This document shows positions 7,131 through 15,338 of a stretch of DNA of 26,843 nt, piece after piece (position 1 is the stretch's first letter; the number at the start of each line of letters is the position of its first letter). Under the pieces are notes generated by a model. That model searched no databases. It worked only from the letters and a program-made list of their open reading frames with translations, and was not told the DNA's origin. Location of the stretch: the NCBI GenBank assembly GCA_030612095.1, contig JAUWOO010000006.1, positions 1 through 26,843 on the forward strand, in the 5' to 3' direction. Both the position numbers and the translations under genes were made by a program. The stretch is from Thermoplasmatota archaeon. GTDB taxonomy: Archaea > Thermoplasmatota > E2 > DHVEG-1.

Positions 7131-7185
7131 TAGCCGGCAACTAAAACTAAATATCTCCCTTTTAATTACTTCTCCAGAATAGAGT

Positions 7186-9132
7186 ATGAAATTTGAAATA
7201 AAAAATAGAGACGCTGCTGGAAGAATCTGTAAATTTACGACAGAACATGGGACAGTCACCACACCTAATCTCATGCCAGTTATCAACCCAAACAAGATGC
7301 TTATTTCCCCAAAAGAAATGAAAAAACTTTTTGGAACACAAATCGTGATAACCAATTCATACATAATAAAGAGGAATGAAAAACTTAGGGAAAAAGCACT
7401 AGAAGTTGGTGTTCACAAACTCATAGATTTTGATGGCCCAATAATGACAGATTCTGGAACTTTTCAATCGTATGTATATGGGGACGTAAAGTTAGATCCG
7501 CTTGAAATCGTGGAATTTCAAAGAGACATAGGAAGCGATGTCGGAACAATTTTAGATATTTTTGGAACCCCTCAACAAACTAAAACAAAAGCAGCACGAG
7601 GAGTAAAAGAAACAGTAAAACGCGCTCAACAAAGCATACGTGTAAAAGGAGATATGGTGCTTGCGTGTACAGTTCAAGGTTCCGTCTATCCAGATCTTAG
7701 AAATAAATGTGCAAAAGAACTAAGTAAAATCGATGCGGATTTTTTCCCAATAGGTGGTGTAGTACCACTGATGGAGAACCAGAGATATTCAGATCTAGTC
7801 AGCTGTATCCTTGCATCCAAAAAAGGGTTAAATCCCAGCAAACCTGTACATTTATTCGGCGCAGGTCATCCATTGATATTTCCTTTGGCAGTTGCTCTTG
7901 GATGCGACTTTTTTGACTCTTCAGCGTATGCAAAATACGCAAATGATGGAAGGATGATTTTTCCATGGGGAACAAAAAAACTGGATAATTTGGATGAACT
8001 GCCATGTTGTTGTCCAATCTGTACAAAATTCACTGCGTCTGAACTAAGAAATTTGAAAGAAGATGAGAAAAGCCTGCAGTTAGCAAAACACAATCTTTAT
8101 GTCAGTTTTGCCGAATTAAAAAAGATTAGAAGTGCAATTGCTGAAGGAAATTTATGGGAACTGGTAGAGAGAAGAGCTAGTTCAAATCCATATTTGCTTG
8201 AATCTATGAAGAAGTTGAAAAAAACAGAGAATAAAACATGGTTAGAACAATCTGAATCTACAAGTAAAGATAGGGCATTATTTTACACTGGAAACCACAC
8301 CATCCACAGACCAATTATATACAGATGCCATAGAAGGCTAATCGATAGATATGAACCATTATTTGATACTACTATTGTGTTTCCAGATGGGAATAAACCT
8401 TATTCAAACTATTATTCTGAACAAATAAAGAAAATAATTAGAAAAAGTAACAATGTAGAAATATTGATAAATTCTCGTCTGGGCCCTGTGCCAATCGAAC
8501 TTGATGAAATGTATCCATTTGCACAATCTGTATTCCCCGAAACTACAGATAGAGAAACAGAGGAAGAGGTATCAAGGATATTTGATGAGTTTACAAGAAA
8601 TAGAGAAGTAATATTCTGGAGAGGAGATGAAACACTACAAAAGTTGTCCGAATCGCAAGAAAAATCACAGAATGATATAGATATCAGAAGAATCTCTGCT
8701 GTCGCAAATATGCAGTTTGGAAAAGATGCTTCTAAATCATTATTCGATGGAAAGATAAAGATTATTAAATCAAAGAAAACTGGCAAGATACGCAACATAT
8801 ACTGTGATGAAAATCACATCTTGTCCATGCGCGCTGGAGATGGAATGTTTACCCTGAAGATTGCTGGTGCAAAACTGCTTCATAGTTATTTTAAATATCC
8901 AAGATTAAGAGTTACAGTAGAAGGAGATGCAGTACCTTTTGTTAAACAGGGCAAAAGTGTTTTTGCCAAGTTTGTTTTGGATTGTGACCCTGAACTCAGA
9001 CCTTTTGATGAATGTCTGGTTGTAGATGAAAAAGACGTGTTAATTGCAGCAGGAAGATGCTTGCTAAATAGATCTGAAATGTTGTCTTTTAAATATGGCA
9101 TGGCAGTTAAAACAAGAGAACACATCGATTAA
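7186..9132 (+). CDS. tgtA: Archaeosine tRNA-guanine transglycosylase
   Basis: This enzyme exchanges guanine-15 of archaeal tRNAs for preQ0, the first tRNA-bound step of archaeosine synthesis. The 648-residue protein has the catalytic N-terminal domain with MTDSGTFQSY (Asp89), GGVVPLM, and FDSSAYAKYA (Asp244, nucleophile), a zinc site CCCPIC plus His302 (Cys274/276/279), the middle domains, and a C-terminal PUA domain (from about 570, KYPRLRVTVEGDAVPFVKQG). This is the full-length single-chain archaeal form, not a split enzyme. It is the first core gene right of the island, and its 5' flank carries the last integrase-tail remnant, so its native promoter may have been replaced or moved. A weak TATA-like TAAATAT lies about 33 nt before the ATG. 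Confidence 0.96.
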   Translation: MKFEIKNRDAAGRICKFTTEHGTVTTPNLMPVINPNKMLISPKEMKKLFGTQIVITNSYIIKRNEKLREKALEVGVHKLIDFDGPIMTDSGTFQSYVYGDVKLDPLEIVEFQRDIGSDVGTILDIFGTPQQTKTKAARGVKETVKRAQQSIRVKGDMVLACTVQGSVYPDLRNKCAKELSKIDADFFPIGGVVPLMENQRYSDLVSCILASKKGLNPSKPVHLFGAGHPLIFPLAVALGCDFFDSSAYAKYANDGRMIFPWGTKKLDNLDELPCCCPICTKFTASELRNLKEDEKSLQLAKHNLYVSFAELKKIRSAIAEGNLWELVERRASSNPYLLESMKKLKKTENKTWLEQSESTSKDRALFYTGNHTIHRPIIYRCHRRLIDRYEPLFDTTIVFPDGNKPYSNYYSEQIKKIIRKSNNVEILINSRLGPVPIELDEMYPFAQSVFPETTDRETEEEVSRIFDEFTRNREVIFWRGDETLQKLSESQEKSQNDIDIRRISAVANMQFGKDASKSLFDGKIKIIKSKKTGKIRNIYCDENHILSMRAGDGMFTLKIAGAKLLHSYFKYPRLRVTVEGDAVPFVKQGKSVFAKFVLDCDPELRPFDECLVVDEKDVLIAAGRCLLNRSEMLSFKYGMAVKTREHID

Positions 9133-9563
9133 AATCTATTTTTCCAAAAAGTGTCAATTAATTTGAAGAAAATCTTGGCATAAAAAGGGCAAAGATGTTT
9201 AGTTAAGAGAAAAAGAAGGATGGCTGGTTTAAAGGATGGGATGGGATGCACAAAACTACCAGCTCAATTCCTTCCAATCCAACGAACTGGGCATGTTTTA
9301 AGTACTTTTTTCGCAGATGGATATGTAAATATGTATGCAGTTAAAACAGTAACATTACAATCTTTTTTTAATGCAAAAAATTGTATGATTAAATGATTTT
9401 TTTCATGGTATAAACACAAAGAAATGGGAAAAAACATCATCCAATATCTAACCCTTATTTTACAATATTTCAAGATGTGGTCAATTCCCAATCCAACATA
9501 TTTTTAGAGCCGCTTCCTCAGAAAAAATTATAAACTCCCGGCATCTTATTTTTCTGGGTAAAA
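9133..9563. other. Intergenic region downstream of tgtA
   Basis: This AT-rich stretch of about 430 bp has no convincing gene. The only plus-strand candidate is a 58-codon ORF from the ATG at 9220 to the stop at 9396 (beginning MAGLKDGMGCTKL). It has no ribosome binding site at a sensible distance and no recognisable motif, so it is not called. No tRNA-like cloverleaf or strong hairpin was seen. Confidence 0.4.
9525..9534 (+). promoter_or_regulatory. TATA-like box before the 209-residue ORF
   Basis: AAATTATAAA lies about 30 nt before the ATG at 9564, preceded by a purine-rich GAAAA that could serve as a BRE. The spacing predicts a very short or absent leader. Confidence 0.45.
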
Positions 9564-10193
9564 ATGGGAAGATATGGCAGTGATTTTAAAGAACCACCTT
9601 GGGTTGTAGGCTCCCCAAAAGAGGTTATGGATTGGGCAGAAAGAAACCACCCAAGTAAAAAAGGTGAAAAAGATAAGGCATCAGAAAGAAGGCGAGATGG
9701 GGACTTTCTAAAAAACCTACACATCCAGTTTGATTTTGAAGTTAGCAAAAGAGAAATAGAACCGAAAAATATCTTTTCAAAATTGTTTTTAAAAGTAACT
9801 AGAAATAAGATGATTGAGGAGGATTTTGATCTAATTTCTAAAGCCGAGCTAATATTGAGAGCGCTTGCAAAGGCTAAATTCAGAAATATTGCAAAATTAG
9901 TCGTTGATGGAAAAACGTTATACGATCACCCTGAGAAAAAATCTGACTTAAGAAAAGCAATAGATGGAATTGACGAATTTTCACATGAAATAAGGGACAG
10001 GGGATCCATTAAAATAACTGCTGTTTTAGCAGATGTTGAAAAATGTACTGCCAATATAAAAATAAGAAGAATCCATAGTAAAAGAGAGCACTCAGTTGAC
10101 ATCCAAATGACAGGAGAAATAAAAAAAGAACTATACCACACGTTTCTAAATTATCTCAATCAAAACTTATGCGTTAAAGAAGAGTTTTCTTAG
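9564..10193 (+). CDS. Uncharacterised 209-residue protein
   Basis: The protein is not recognised. Residues 1-45 are polar and begin MGRYGSDFKEPPWVV; the rest alternates charged helices (ISKAELILRALAKAKFRNIA) with strands (SIKITAVLADVEKCTANIKI), giving a compact alpha/beta look. There is no signal peptide, membrane segment, metal-binding Cys/His cluster or nucleotide-binding motif. It stands alone between tgtA and the HMG-CoA reductase gene, both co-oriented, with its own TATA-like box about 30 nt upstream. Codon use and length suggest a true gene. The following gene has its own promoter, so no operon partner points to a function. Confidence 0.75.
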   Translation: MGRYGSDFKEPPWVVGSPKEVMDWAERNHPSKKGEKDKASERRRDGDFLKNLHIQFDFEVSKREIEPKNIFSKLFLKVTRNKMIEEDFDLISKAELILRALAKAKFRNIAKLVVDGKTLYDHPEKKSDLRKAIDGIDEFSHEIRDRGSIKITAVLADVEKCTANIKIRRIHSKREHSVDIQMTGEIKKELYHTFLNYLNQNLCVKEEFS

Positions 10194-10230
10194 GCGTAAA
10201 ATACGACAATAAACGTAACTTCAATGCACA

Positions 10231-10275
10231 GTTATAAAAGCAACAAACCGTTTTCGAGAAACCTAAAATAGGAGG
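10231..10275 (+). promoter_or_regulatory. TATA-like box and Shine-Dalgarno of HMG-CoA reductase gene
   Basis: GTTATAAAAG (10231-10240) is a good archaeal TATA box. TAGGAGG (10269-10275) is a strong Shine-Dalgarno sequence 9 nt before the ATG at 10285. Together they predict a leader of about 25 nt and fix the start codon. Confidence 0.65.
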
Positions 10276-10284
10276 CATATTAAG

Positions 10285-11550
10285 ATGTCAAGCAGTGAAA
10301 AATCATCTAAGATTTCAGGTTTTTATAAAATGCCTATAGAGAAAAGAATAGAATTTGTAAAGGAGTTTTCAGATTTAGCTGAAGAGGACGTAAACATAAT
10401 TTCTTCTTCGCTGGACATAGAAACCGCAGATAGAATGGTAGAAAACGTTTTAGGAAAGTTTGAATTACCGCTCGGTCTTGCAGTTAATTTTGTCATCAAT
10501 GGCAAAGACTATATCATTCCAATGGTAACTGAAGAATCAAGTGTTATCGCAGCAGCAAGTAATGCAGCAAAGATAGCAAGAATTAAAGGAGGATTTACAA
10601 CCGAATGCTCAAGCCCCTTAATGATAGGTCAACTTCAACTATTGCACGTAGATGATGTAGCTGGCGCAGCACAAAAGATAATGAATCATAAAAAAGAGAT
10701 TTTACAAGTTGCCAATGACCAAGACAATATCCTTGTTGACTTAGGTGGCGGAGCCAAGGATTTAGAAGTGCGGATTCTTGATAGCCCCCTGGGCAAAATG
10801 ATAATCACTCATTTAATCGTCGACGTCCGGGATGCCATGGGCGCAAATGCCGTTAACACAATGTGTGAAGCGCTGGCTCCAATTCTTGAGGAAATAACAG
10901 GTGGAAAAATAAGACTCAAAATACTTTCCAATCTTGCTGACAAACGGCTTGTAAAAGCAAAGGCCGTTTTTGATAAAGAGAGAATGGGCGGAGAAAAAGC
11001 CGTTGATGCATTCCTTGAATCATATACCTTGGCAGCCATAGATCCATACAGAGCAGCAACACATAACAAAGGAATTATGAATGGTATCGATTCATTGATA
11101 ATAGCAACAGGAAACGATTTCCGCGCAGTTGAAGCAGGCGCTCATGCATATGCAGCAAGAAATGGCCAATATACTTCTTTTACATCATACAGCAAAAATG
11201 AAAACGGGGATTTAGTAGGTGAAATAGAATTACCTCTCGCAATAGGCATTGTTGGTGGCGCAGGGAATATTCATCCCAAGGCAAAAGTTTGCAAAAAAAT
11301 ACTAGGAATCAAAACTGCACAAGAACTCTCAGAGGTAGTTGCAAGTCTTGGTCTTGCACAAAATTTTGCAGCAGTATTTGCACTTTCAACAGTAGGTATC
11401 CAAAAGGGACATATGTCTCTACATGCAAAAAATATCGCGGTAATGGCTGGTGCTAAGAATCATGAGATAGATAAAGTTGCAGAACAAATGATCAAAGAAG
11501 GAAAAATAAAACTTGATCGCGCAAAAGAGATTCTTGCAGAGATTAAATAA
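10285..11550 (+). CDS. hmgA: Hydroxymethylglutaryl-CoA reductase, class II type
   Basis: The enzyme reduces HMG-CoA to mevalonate, the committed step of isoprenoid and archaeal lipid synthesis. The 421 residues match the class II (Pseudomonas mevalonii-like, usually NADH-preferring) form: ENVLGKFELPLGLAVNF, catalytic Glu83 in VTEESSV, the cofactor motif DAMGANAVNT (183-192), catalytic Lys262 in HNKGIMNGID, Asp278 in TGNDFRAVEAGAH, and His376 in QKGHMSLHAKNIA. All four catalytic residues are present. Class II enzymes occur in some euryarchaea, including Archaeoglobus and Thermoplasma relatives, whereas many archaea have class I. The 3' end overlaps the convergent pyrI end by 8 bp, so the two transcripts must be partly antisense. 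Confidence 0.96.
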   Translation: MSSSEKSSKISGFYKMPIEKRIEFVKEFSDLAEEDVNIISSSLDIETADRMVENVLGKFELPLGLAVNFVINGKDYIIPMVTEESSVIAAASNAAKIARIKGGFTTECSSPLMIGQLQLLHVDDVAGAAQKIMNHKKEILQVANDQDNILVDLGGGAKDLEVRILDSPLGKMIITHLIVDVRDAMGANAVNTMCEALAPILEEITGGKIRLKILSNLADKRLVKAKAVFDKERMGGEKAVDAFLESYTLAAIDPYRAATHNKGIMNGIDSLIIATGNDFRAVEAGAHAYAARNGQYTSFTSYSKNENGDLVGEIELPLAIGIVGGAGNIHPKAKVCKKILGIKTAQELSEVVASLGLAQNFAAVFALSTVGIQKGHMSLHAKNIAVMAGAKNHEIDKVAEQMIKEGKIKLDRAKEILAEIK

Positions 11551-11995
11551 TACGCTCAGCGATATCTTCTGGTTCCCGTTCACAAAAATAGCATTTGATA
11601 CGCGGCGGATCTTCCCTTATCACAATAAACCTACTTTCTACAGGTTCATTAAAATTAGAGACACATGTGGGATTTGAACAACGGACTATTCCAATGATTT
11701 CTTTAGGAAGTTTAACCTTATGTTTCTCGGCAACTTCAAAATCCCTGATGATATTGATTGTAGCCTTTGGAGCAATTAATGCTATCTTATCGACCTCCTG
11801 AGGATCAAGCTCTCTGTTCTCCACCTTTACAATATCCTTCTTCCCAAATTTGCTCTTTACATTCATTGCAACGCTTATAGTCGAGGAAGAAGTTTTGGGA
11901 ATACCTAGAATATGTAAGACCTTAACCGCATTACCTGCAGTTATGTGATCTATAACAGATCCATTTTTGATCGTCTGAATCTTAAGTTCTCTCAT
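11543..11995 (-). CDS. pyrI: Aspartate carbamoyltransferase regulatory subunit
   Basis: PyrI binds nucleotide effectors and assembles with PyrB trimers into allosteric aspartate transcarbamoylase in pyrimidine synthesis. The 150-residue protein has the N-terminal allosteric domain (VIDHITAGNAVKVLHILGI, about 15-33) and the C-terminal zinc domain with four cysteines, C106-x4-C111 in RCSNPTC and C135-x2-C138 in KCYFC. Its ATG overlaps the pyrB stop (ATGA), giving translational coupling. Length is typical. Effector specificity cannot be read from the sequence. Confidence 0.95.
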   Translation of the reverse strand: MRELKIQTIKNGSVIDHITAGNAVKVLHILGIPKTSSSTISVAMNVKSKFGKKDIVKVENRELDPQEVDKIALIAPKATINIIRDFEVAEKHKVKLPKEIIGIVRCSNPTCVSNFNEPVESRFIVIREDPPRIKCYFCEREPEDIAERII

Positions 11996-12921
11996 AATCT
12001 TCCCCCAGATATCAAAGAAAGCAAAGCCATCCTAACAGGAACACCATTAAACGCCTGCTTAAAATATAATGCATGCGGCGTTTTATCAACCTCAGGATCG
12101 ATCTCAGTAACACGGGGCAATGGATGCATAACAATAAGATCTTTCCTCGCATGTTTCAAAAGACCATTGTCGATTTTATAGATTCCGACGACGCGATTAT
12201 ATTCTTCGGCATCGGGAAAACGCTCCTTCTGAATTCGGGTTACATACAAAACATCAGCATCGCTTATCGCCTTCTCCAAATTAGATGTGGATATAGGTTC
12301 CACCCCTAATTCCTTACATTCGTTAATCACCTCTTTAGGCATCTTTAAACTCCCTGGAGAAACAAATGTTAACTCCGCACCATAAAGAGATAGGGCATAT
12401 GCAAGAGAATGAACCGTACGACCATACTTCAAATCACCGAGAAGCACAATTTTGTTTTTTTCAATTTTCTTCTTCTCTGTGAGGATAGTAAACAAATCAA
12501 GAAGGCATTGTGTCGGATGTCTACCAGCACCATCTCCTGCATTCAAAACTGGTACATCGGCAAATTCAGCTGCCAATCTTGCTGCACCCTCCTGAGGATG
12601 TCGAACCACAATTACATCACTGTATGCATCAGCCATACGTATGGTATCTGCTAAACTTTCACCCTTTTTTTGAGACGTTCCGCTTGGATCCGAGAATCCT
12701 ATCACTCGTCCCCCAAGCCTATTCATAGCGCTTTCGAAACTTAGGCGTGTACGTGTACTAGGCTCAAAGAAAAGAGAAGACAATACCCTGTCTTTCAATA
12801 TATTTGTATACTTTTCACCCTTGGCATATGGCACCATTTTCTTACTACATTCAAGAATATAATTAATTTCTGCCTTTGAAAAATCTTTTATCGAGATTAT
12901 ATCTCGCCCTTTGAAATTCAT
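11992..12921 (-). CDS. pyrB: Aspartate carbamoyltransferase catalytic subunit
   Basis: PyrB joins carbamoyl phosphate to aspartate, the first committed pyrimidine step. From the ATG at 12921 the product is 309 residues, the usual length, starting MNFKGRDIISIKDF. It has the carbamoyl-phosphate loop FEPSTRTRLSFE (STRTR 55-59), the SQKKGES loop (83-89), RHPTQCLLDLF (134-144) and HPLPRVTEID near the end. The frame is open upstream to an ATG at 12987, but those 22 extra residues are outside the family, and a TATA-like TTTATTAAG at about 12950-12958 lies about 30 nt before the shorter start. It forms an operon with pyrI and is divergent from the HhH-repeat protein gene. Confidence 0.95.
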   Translation of the reverse strand: MNFKGRDIISIKDFSKAEINYILECSKKMVPYAKGEKYTNILKDRVLSSLFFEPSTRTRLSFESAMNRLGGRVIGFSDPSGTSQKKGESLADTIRMADAYSDVIVVRHPQEGAARLAAEFADVPVLNAGDGAGRHPTQCLLDLFTILTEKKKIEKNKIVLLGDLKYGRTVHSLAYALSLYGAELTFVSPGSLKMPKEVINECKELGVEPISTSNLEKAISDADVLYVTRIQKERFPDAEEYNRVVGIYKIDNGLLKHARKDLIVMHPLPRVTEIDPEVDKTPHALYFKQAFNGVPVRMALLSLISGGRL

Positions 12922-13021
12922 TTGAATCAAAAGACACAAGATGCAATAATAACTTAATAAACTTTTTAATCTACAAAAATCAGACAAAATCGGGAAAACA
13001 TATTAATATAATGGGAACTTC

Positions 13022-13092
13022 ATACTATCATAGTAGTAACCTTATAGCAGTAGCTGTAGGTTACACGTATAGTATACTATGGTAGTAGTAAG
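13022..13092. repeat. Imperfect 19-bp direct repeat with palindromes in the pyrB/HhH-gene intergenic region
   Basis: ATACTATCATAGTAGTAAC (13022-13040) and ATACTATGGTAGTAGTAAG (13074-13092) match at 16 of 19 positions, with starts 52 bp apart. Each contains short inverted parts (TACTA-TCA-TAGTA in the first, TAGTATACTA overlapping the second). They lie between divergent pyrB and the HhH-repeat gene, about 45-115 bp before the latter. A paired binding site for a dimeric regulator is a reasonable reading. Confidence 0.5.
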
Positions 13093-13117
13093 TTAGCAAA
13101 ACGATATTAAACACAAA

Positions 13118-14731
13118 ATGACTGGTAGGGATAATATCATGCAAGAAAATGAAAAATCCAAAAAAAAGACCATTGAAAAATTACGCATGATTTTAGATAA
13201 TCCGTATAGTGAAGATTTACATATTGAAAATGAGAAAAATTTGGACACGCTACGTGAGAGATTAGCAAAATCAAACAATGGAAATTTTGGTTACATTCAT
13301 GAAACTTTTGTAAGTGAAGATGATTCCCTAAAGGCAAACGTTACAATTCATAAGAAAGAGAAGGACAATCTTGTCGTTCCGGAATTTAAACAAGTAGAAC
13401 CAGAAGTAGAGAAACAAAAAGAGGATCCATTCAAAGATGAAGAGTTGTATGAAGTAGAGAAGATAGAGACTTATTTACCAGAGTTTACAGAAGTTAAACC
13501 GGAGGAATCTGCAGAGGAGGAAAAAGCACCAGCAGAAGAAAAACCCGAGGGTATGGAAAGTGAAAAAGCAGATGTTATCAAATCCTCCGAGAGCATAACT
13601 GAGGAACTGCCAGAATGGGAACCTGTGGACGCTGGAGAAACTAAATTAGCAGAAGCAAAAGAAGAACGTGAAAAGGAACTTTCAGAGTGGGAACCTATAT
13701 CTGGTGGGGAACCTGAGCGGAAGAAAAAGGAACTACCAGTTGCAGAAAAAATCAAAGCGGAAATACCAGTTACAAAAGAAGAGAGTAAAATTGATGTTTT
13801 CAAAGATATAGAAAGCATAGATGAAAAAACGGCCATTTTGTTATATAACAACAATTTTGCATCTATCGATGATTTAAGAAGGGCATCTCTAAAGGATTTA
13901 ACTAATATCAAGGGAATTAAAAGGAAATTAGCTAAACAAATAAAGAAGGATATCGAGAAAGAAATCGATAAATCAGCGCCAATAATCTCCCAAGAGGAAA
14001 GCACTTCAGGTGAATATATCTTTCTTGATGAAGAAGTCGAAGAAGAGAAAATAAAAAAGGTTGATAAGGTTGCAATACCAGAGTACAAATCTGTAAAAGA
14101 AGAAAAATCAAAGCAGAAAAGGGAGAACCAAGAATGGGAATCTACATCTAGCAAGGAACCTAAGTGGGAGAAAAAGGAACCACAAGTTGCTGAAAAAATC
14201 AAAGAGGAAATACCAGTTACAAAAGAAGAGAGTAAAATTGATGTTTTCAAAGATATAGAAAGCATAGATGAAAAAACGGCCAAGTTACTTCATAAAAACG
14301 GGATTACTTCTGTTGATATTCTAATGGAAAAATCAACCAATGAGTTGACAAAAATAAAAGGACTTAGAAGAAAACTCGCAAAAAAAATAAAAAGGGAAGT
14401 AGGTAAAGCACCTAAAAGAATTGATAGAAAAGATGAGTGGCATGTCGTTGTAGATGCACCCAATAGTGACACTAAAGAAAAAAGGGACGTAAAACCTTCT
14501 TTTCATAAAGATGAGGTGCCAGAACAGAAACAAAAAGAAACTAAAACATATAGATATGGAGATTATGCACTTTATAGAAAGGAAATCAAAGTAGGTCCTG
14601 GTAAAAAACGAACTATTCACTTCTTCAGTAGAACAGAACCCGAGGATGGAGGACCTGTAGATCTACCTGAGGGTTATGAAGTAAAAGTGAATAAAAAAAC
14701 TGGTGTTCCATACATTAGAAAGAAAAAATAA
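13118..14731 (+). CDS. Acidic protein with two helix-hairpin-helix repeats and a basic C-terminal motif
   Basis: The 537-residue protein is mostly low-complexity Glu/Lys sequence. It holds two domains of about 55 residues (about 226-285 and 375-435), each FKDIESIDEKTA followed by KLLHKNG- or LLYNNNF-like helices and LTNIKGIKRKLAKQIKK or LTKIKGLRRKLAKKIKR, the helix-hairpin-helix pattern of DNA-binding proteins. The last 60 residues (YGDYALYRKEIKVGPGKKRT, then FFSRTEP, DLPEGYEVKVNKKTGVPY) form a separate basic motif that I recall from other archaeal proteins. DNA binding in chromatin or repair is inferred; no enzymatic motif is present. The start may instead be the ATG at 13139, which has GGTAGGG 8 nt upstream. 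Two 96-bp segments inside the gene are almost identical. Confidence 0.8.
   Translation: MTGRDNIMQENEKSKKKTIEKLRMILDNPYSEDLHIENEKNLDTLRERLAKSNNGNFGYIHETFVSEDDSLKANVTIHKKEKDNLVVPEFKQVEPEVEKQKEDPFKDEELYEVEKIETYLPEFTEVKPEESAEEEKAPAEEKPEGMESEKADVIKSSESITEELPEWEPVDAGETKLAEAKEEREKELSEWEPISGGEPERKKKELPVAEKIKAEIPVTKEESKIDVFKDIESIDEKTAILLYNNNFASIDDLRRASLKDLTNIKGIKRKLAKQIKKDIEKEIDKSAPIISQEESTSGEYIFLDEEVEEEKIKKVDKVAIPEYKSVKEEKSKQKRENQEWESTSSKEPKWEKKEPQVAEKIKEEIPVTKEESKIDVFKDIESIDEKTAKLLHKNGITSVDILMEKSTNELTKIKGLRRKLAKKIKREVGKAPKRIDRKDEWHVVVDAPNSDTKEKRDVKPSFHKDEVPEQKQKETKTYRYGDYALYRKEIKVGPGKKRTIHFFSRTEPEDGGPVDLPEGYEVKVNKKTGVPYIRKKK
13739..13834 (+). repeat. Intragenic direct repeat, copy 1
   Basis: This 96-bp segment is identical to 14186-14281 except at two bases. 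It encodes the linker VAEKIKAEIPVTKEESKIDV and the start of the first helix-hairpin-helix domain. The DNA after it diverges sharply from the corresponding DNA after copy 2. Confidence 0.9.
14186..14281 (+). repeat. Intragenic direct repeat, copy 2
   Basis: Second copy of the 96-bp segment (94 of 96 bases identical to 13739-13834). It encodes VAEKIKEEIPVTKEESKIDV and the start of the second helix-hairpin-helix domain. The flanking upstream linker is also related (EWESTSSKEPKWEKKE against EWEPISGGEPERKKKE) but much less similar. Confidence 0.9.
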
Positions 14732-14869
14732 ACCTAGAGTAGTAAAATACCAAAGGTAAGCAGGTTTAACATTTCAAAGGGAATTGTACAACAGATGGAA
14801 AATGAAGAATGAAATTAACTTGCACCTGTTGTCATTGTTCTCAAAAAACAATAATGCAACATAGGTATA

Positions 14870-15028
14870 TCATTCGCTCAACTCTTCTTGTAGATCTATA
14901 ACCATTTCAGTAAGTACATCTTCAAAAGCATGATGACGATACTCTTTAATTGAACCATTTGACAAATGAACTCTTACAACAAAATATATCCCTGCCTTTA
15001 TGATTTCAATATTACAAACTGTCTCCAT
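14870..15028 (-). CDS. Small uncharacterised protein (52 residues)
   Basis: A short minus-strand ORF encodes METVCNIEIIKAGIYFVVRV, then HLSNGSIKEYRHHAFEDVLT, then EMVIDLQEELSE. The alternating pattern of two beta strands with an NG turn, followed by an amphipathic acidic helix, looks like a folded small protein and not random translation. A weak GGTAG lies about 12 nt before the ATG. It sits in an otherwise empty region between the HhH-repeat gene and tbp, opposite to both. No family is recognised; the call rests on composition and predicted secondary structure only. Confidence 0.5.
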   Translation of the reverse strand: METVCNIEIIKAGIYFVVRVHLSNGSIKEYRHHAFEDVLTEMVIDLQEELSE

Positions 15029-15338
15029 AGTTTTTCACTACCTAACCAGCAATCCGAATCTTGCAACTACATTTATATTTTCTGTTGAACAATGGTCCGA
15101 CTAACTGAAGACGTTTCACATCCTTTCACCATCTTAGCATTTTGTCTTTAGAAACATGAGGAATCTATCCGCCTTTTCGCATAGTTTACCTTTCGACAAA
15201 CTTCATCTTTTCCGTGTTATGAGTTTAAGTAAAAATGCGAGAAATGCAATTATGCACCATAGAAGTAGTAATATAAAGCACATGTTTGTTCAGGTTTAAG
15301 TAAAGTGTAAATAATATTCATTAGGATGTGTCTATTAC
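15029..15338. other. Upstream region of tbp
   Basis: About 310 bp without a gene. GTTTAAGTAAA occurs twice (15223-15233 and 15294-15304), spaced 71 bp, the second copy about 35 bp before the tbp start. A TATA-like AATATAAAG lies between them near 15270-15278. The duplicated 11-mer may be a regulatory site; nothing else stands out. Confidence 0.35.

Noticed and set aside
9264..9491. 75-codon minus-strand ORF downstream of tgtA
   Set aside because: No motif, no promoter or ribosome binding site, and a composition expected from AT-rich non-coding DNA.
13471..14283. 270-codon serine-rich ORF on the minus strand
   Set aside because: It is the antisense of the Glu/Lys-rich HhH-repeat gene; reverse complements of GAA/GAG-rich codons give Ser/Phe-rich open frames with no fold or start signal.
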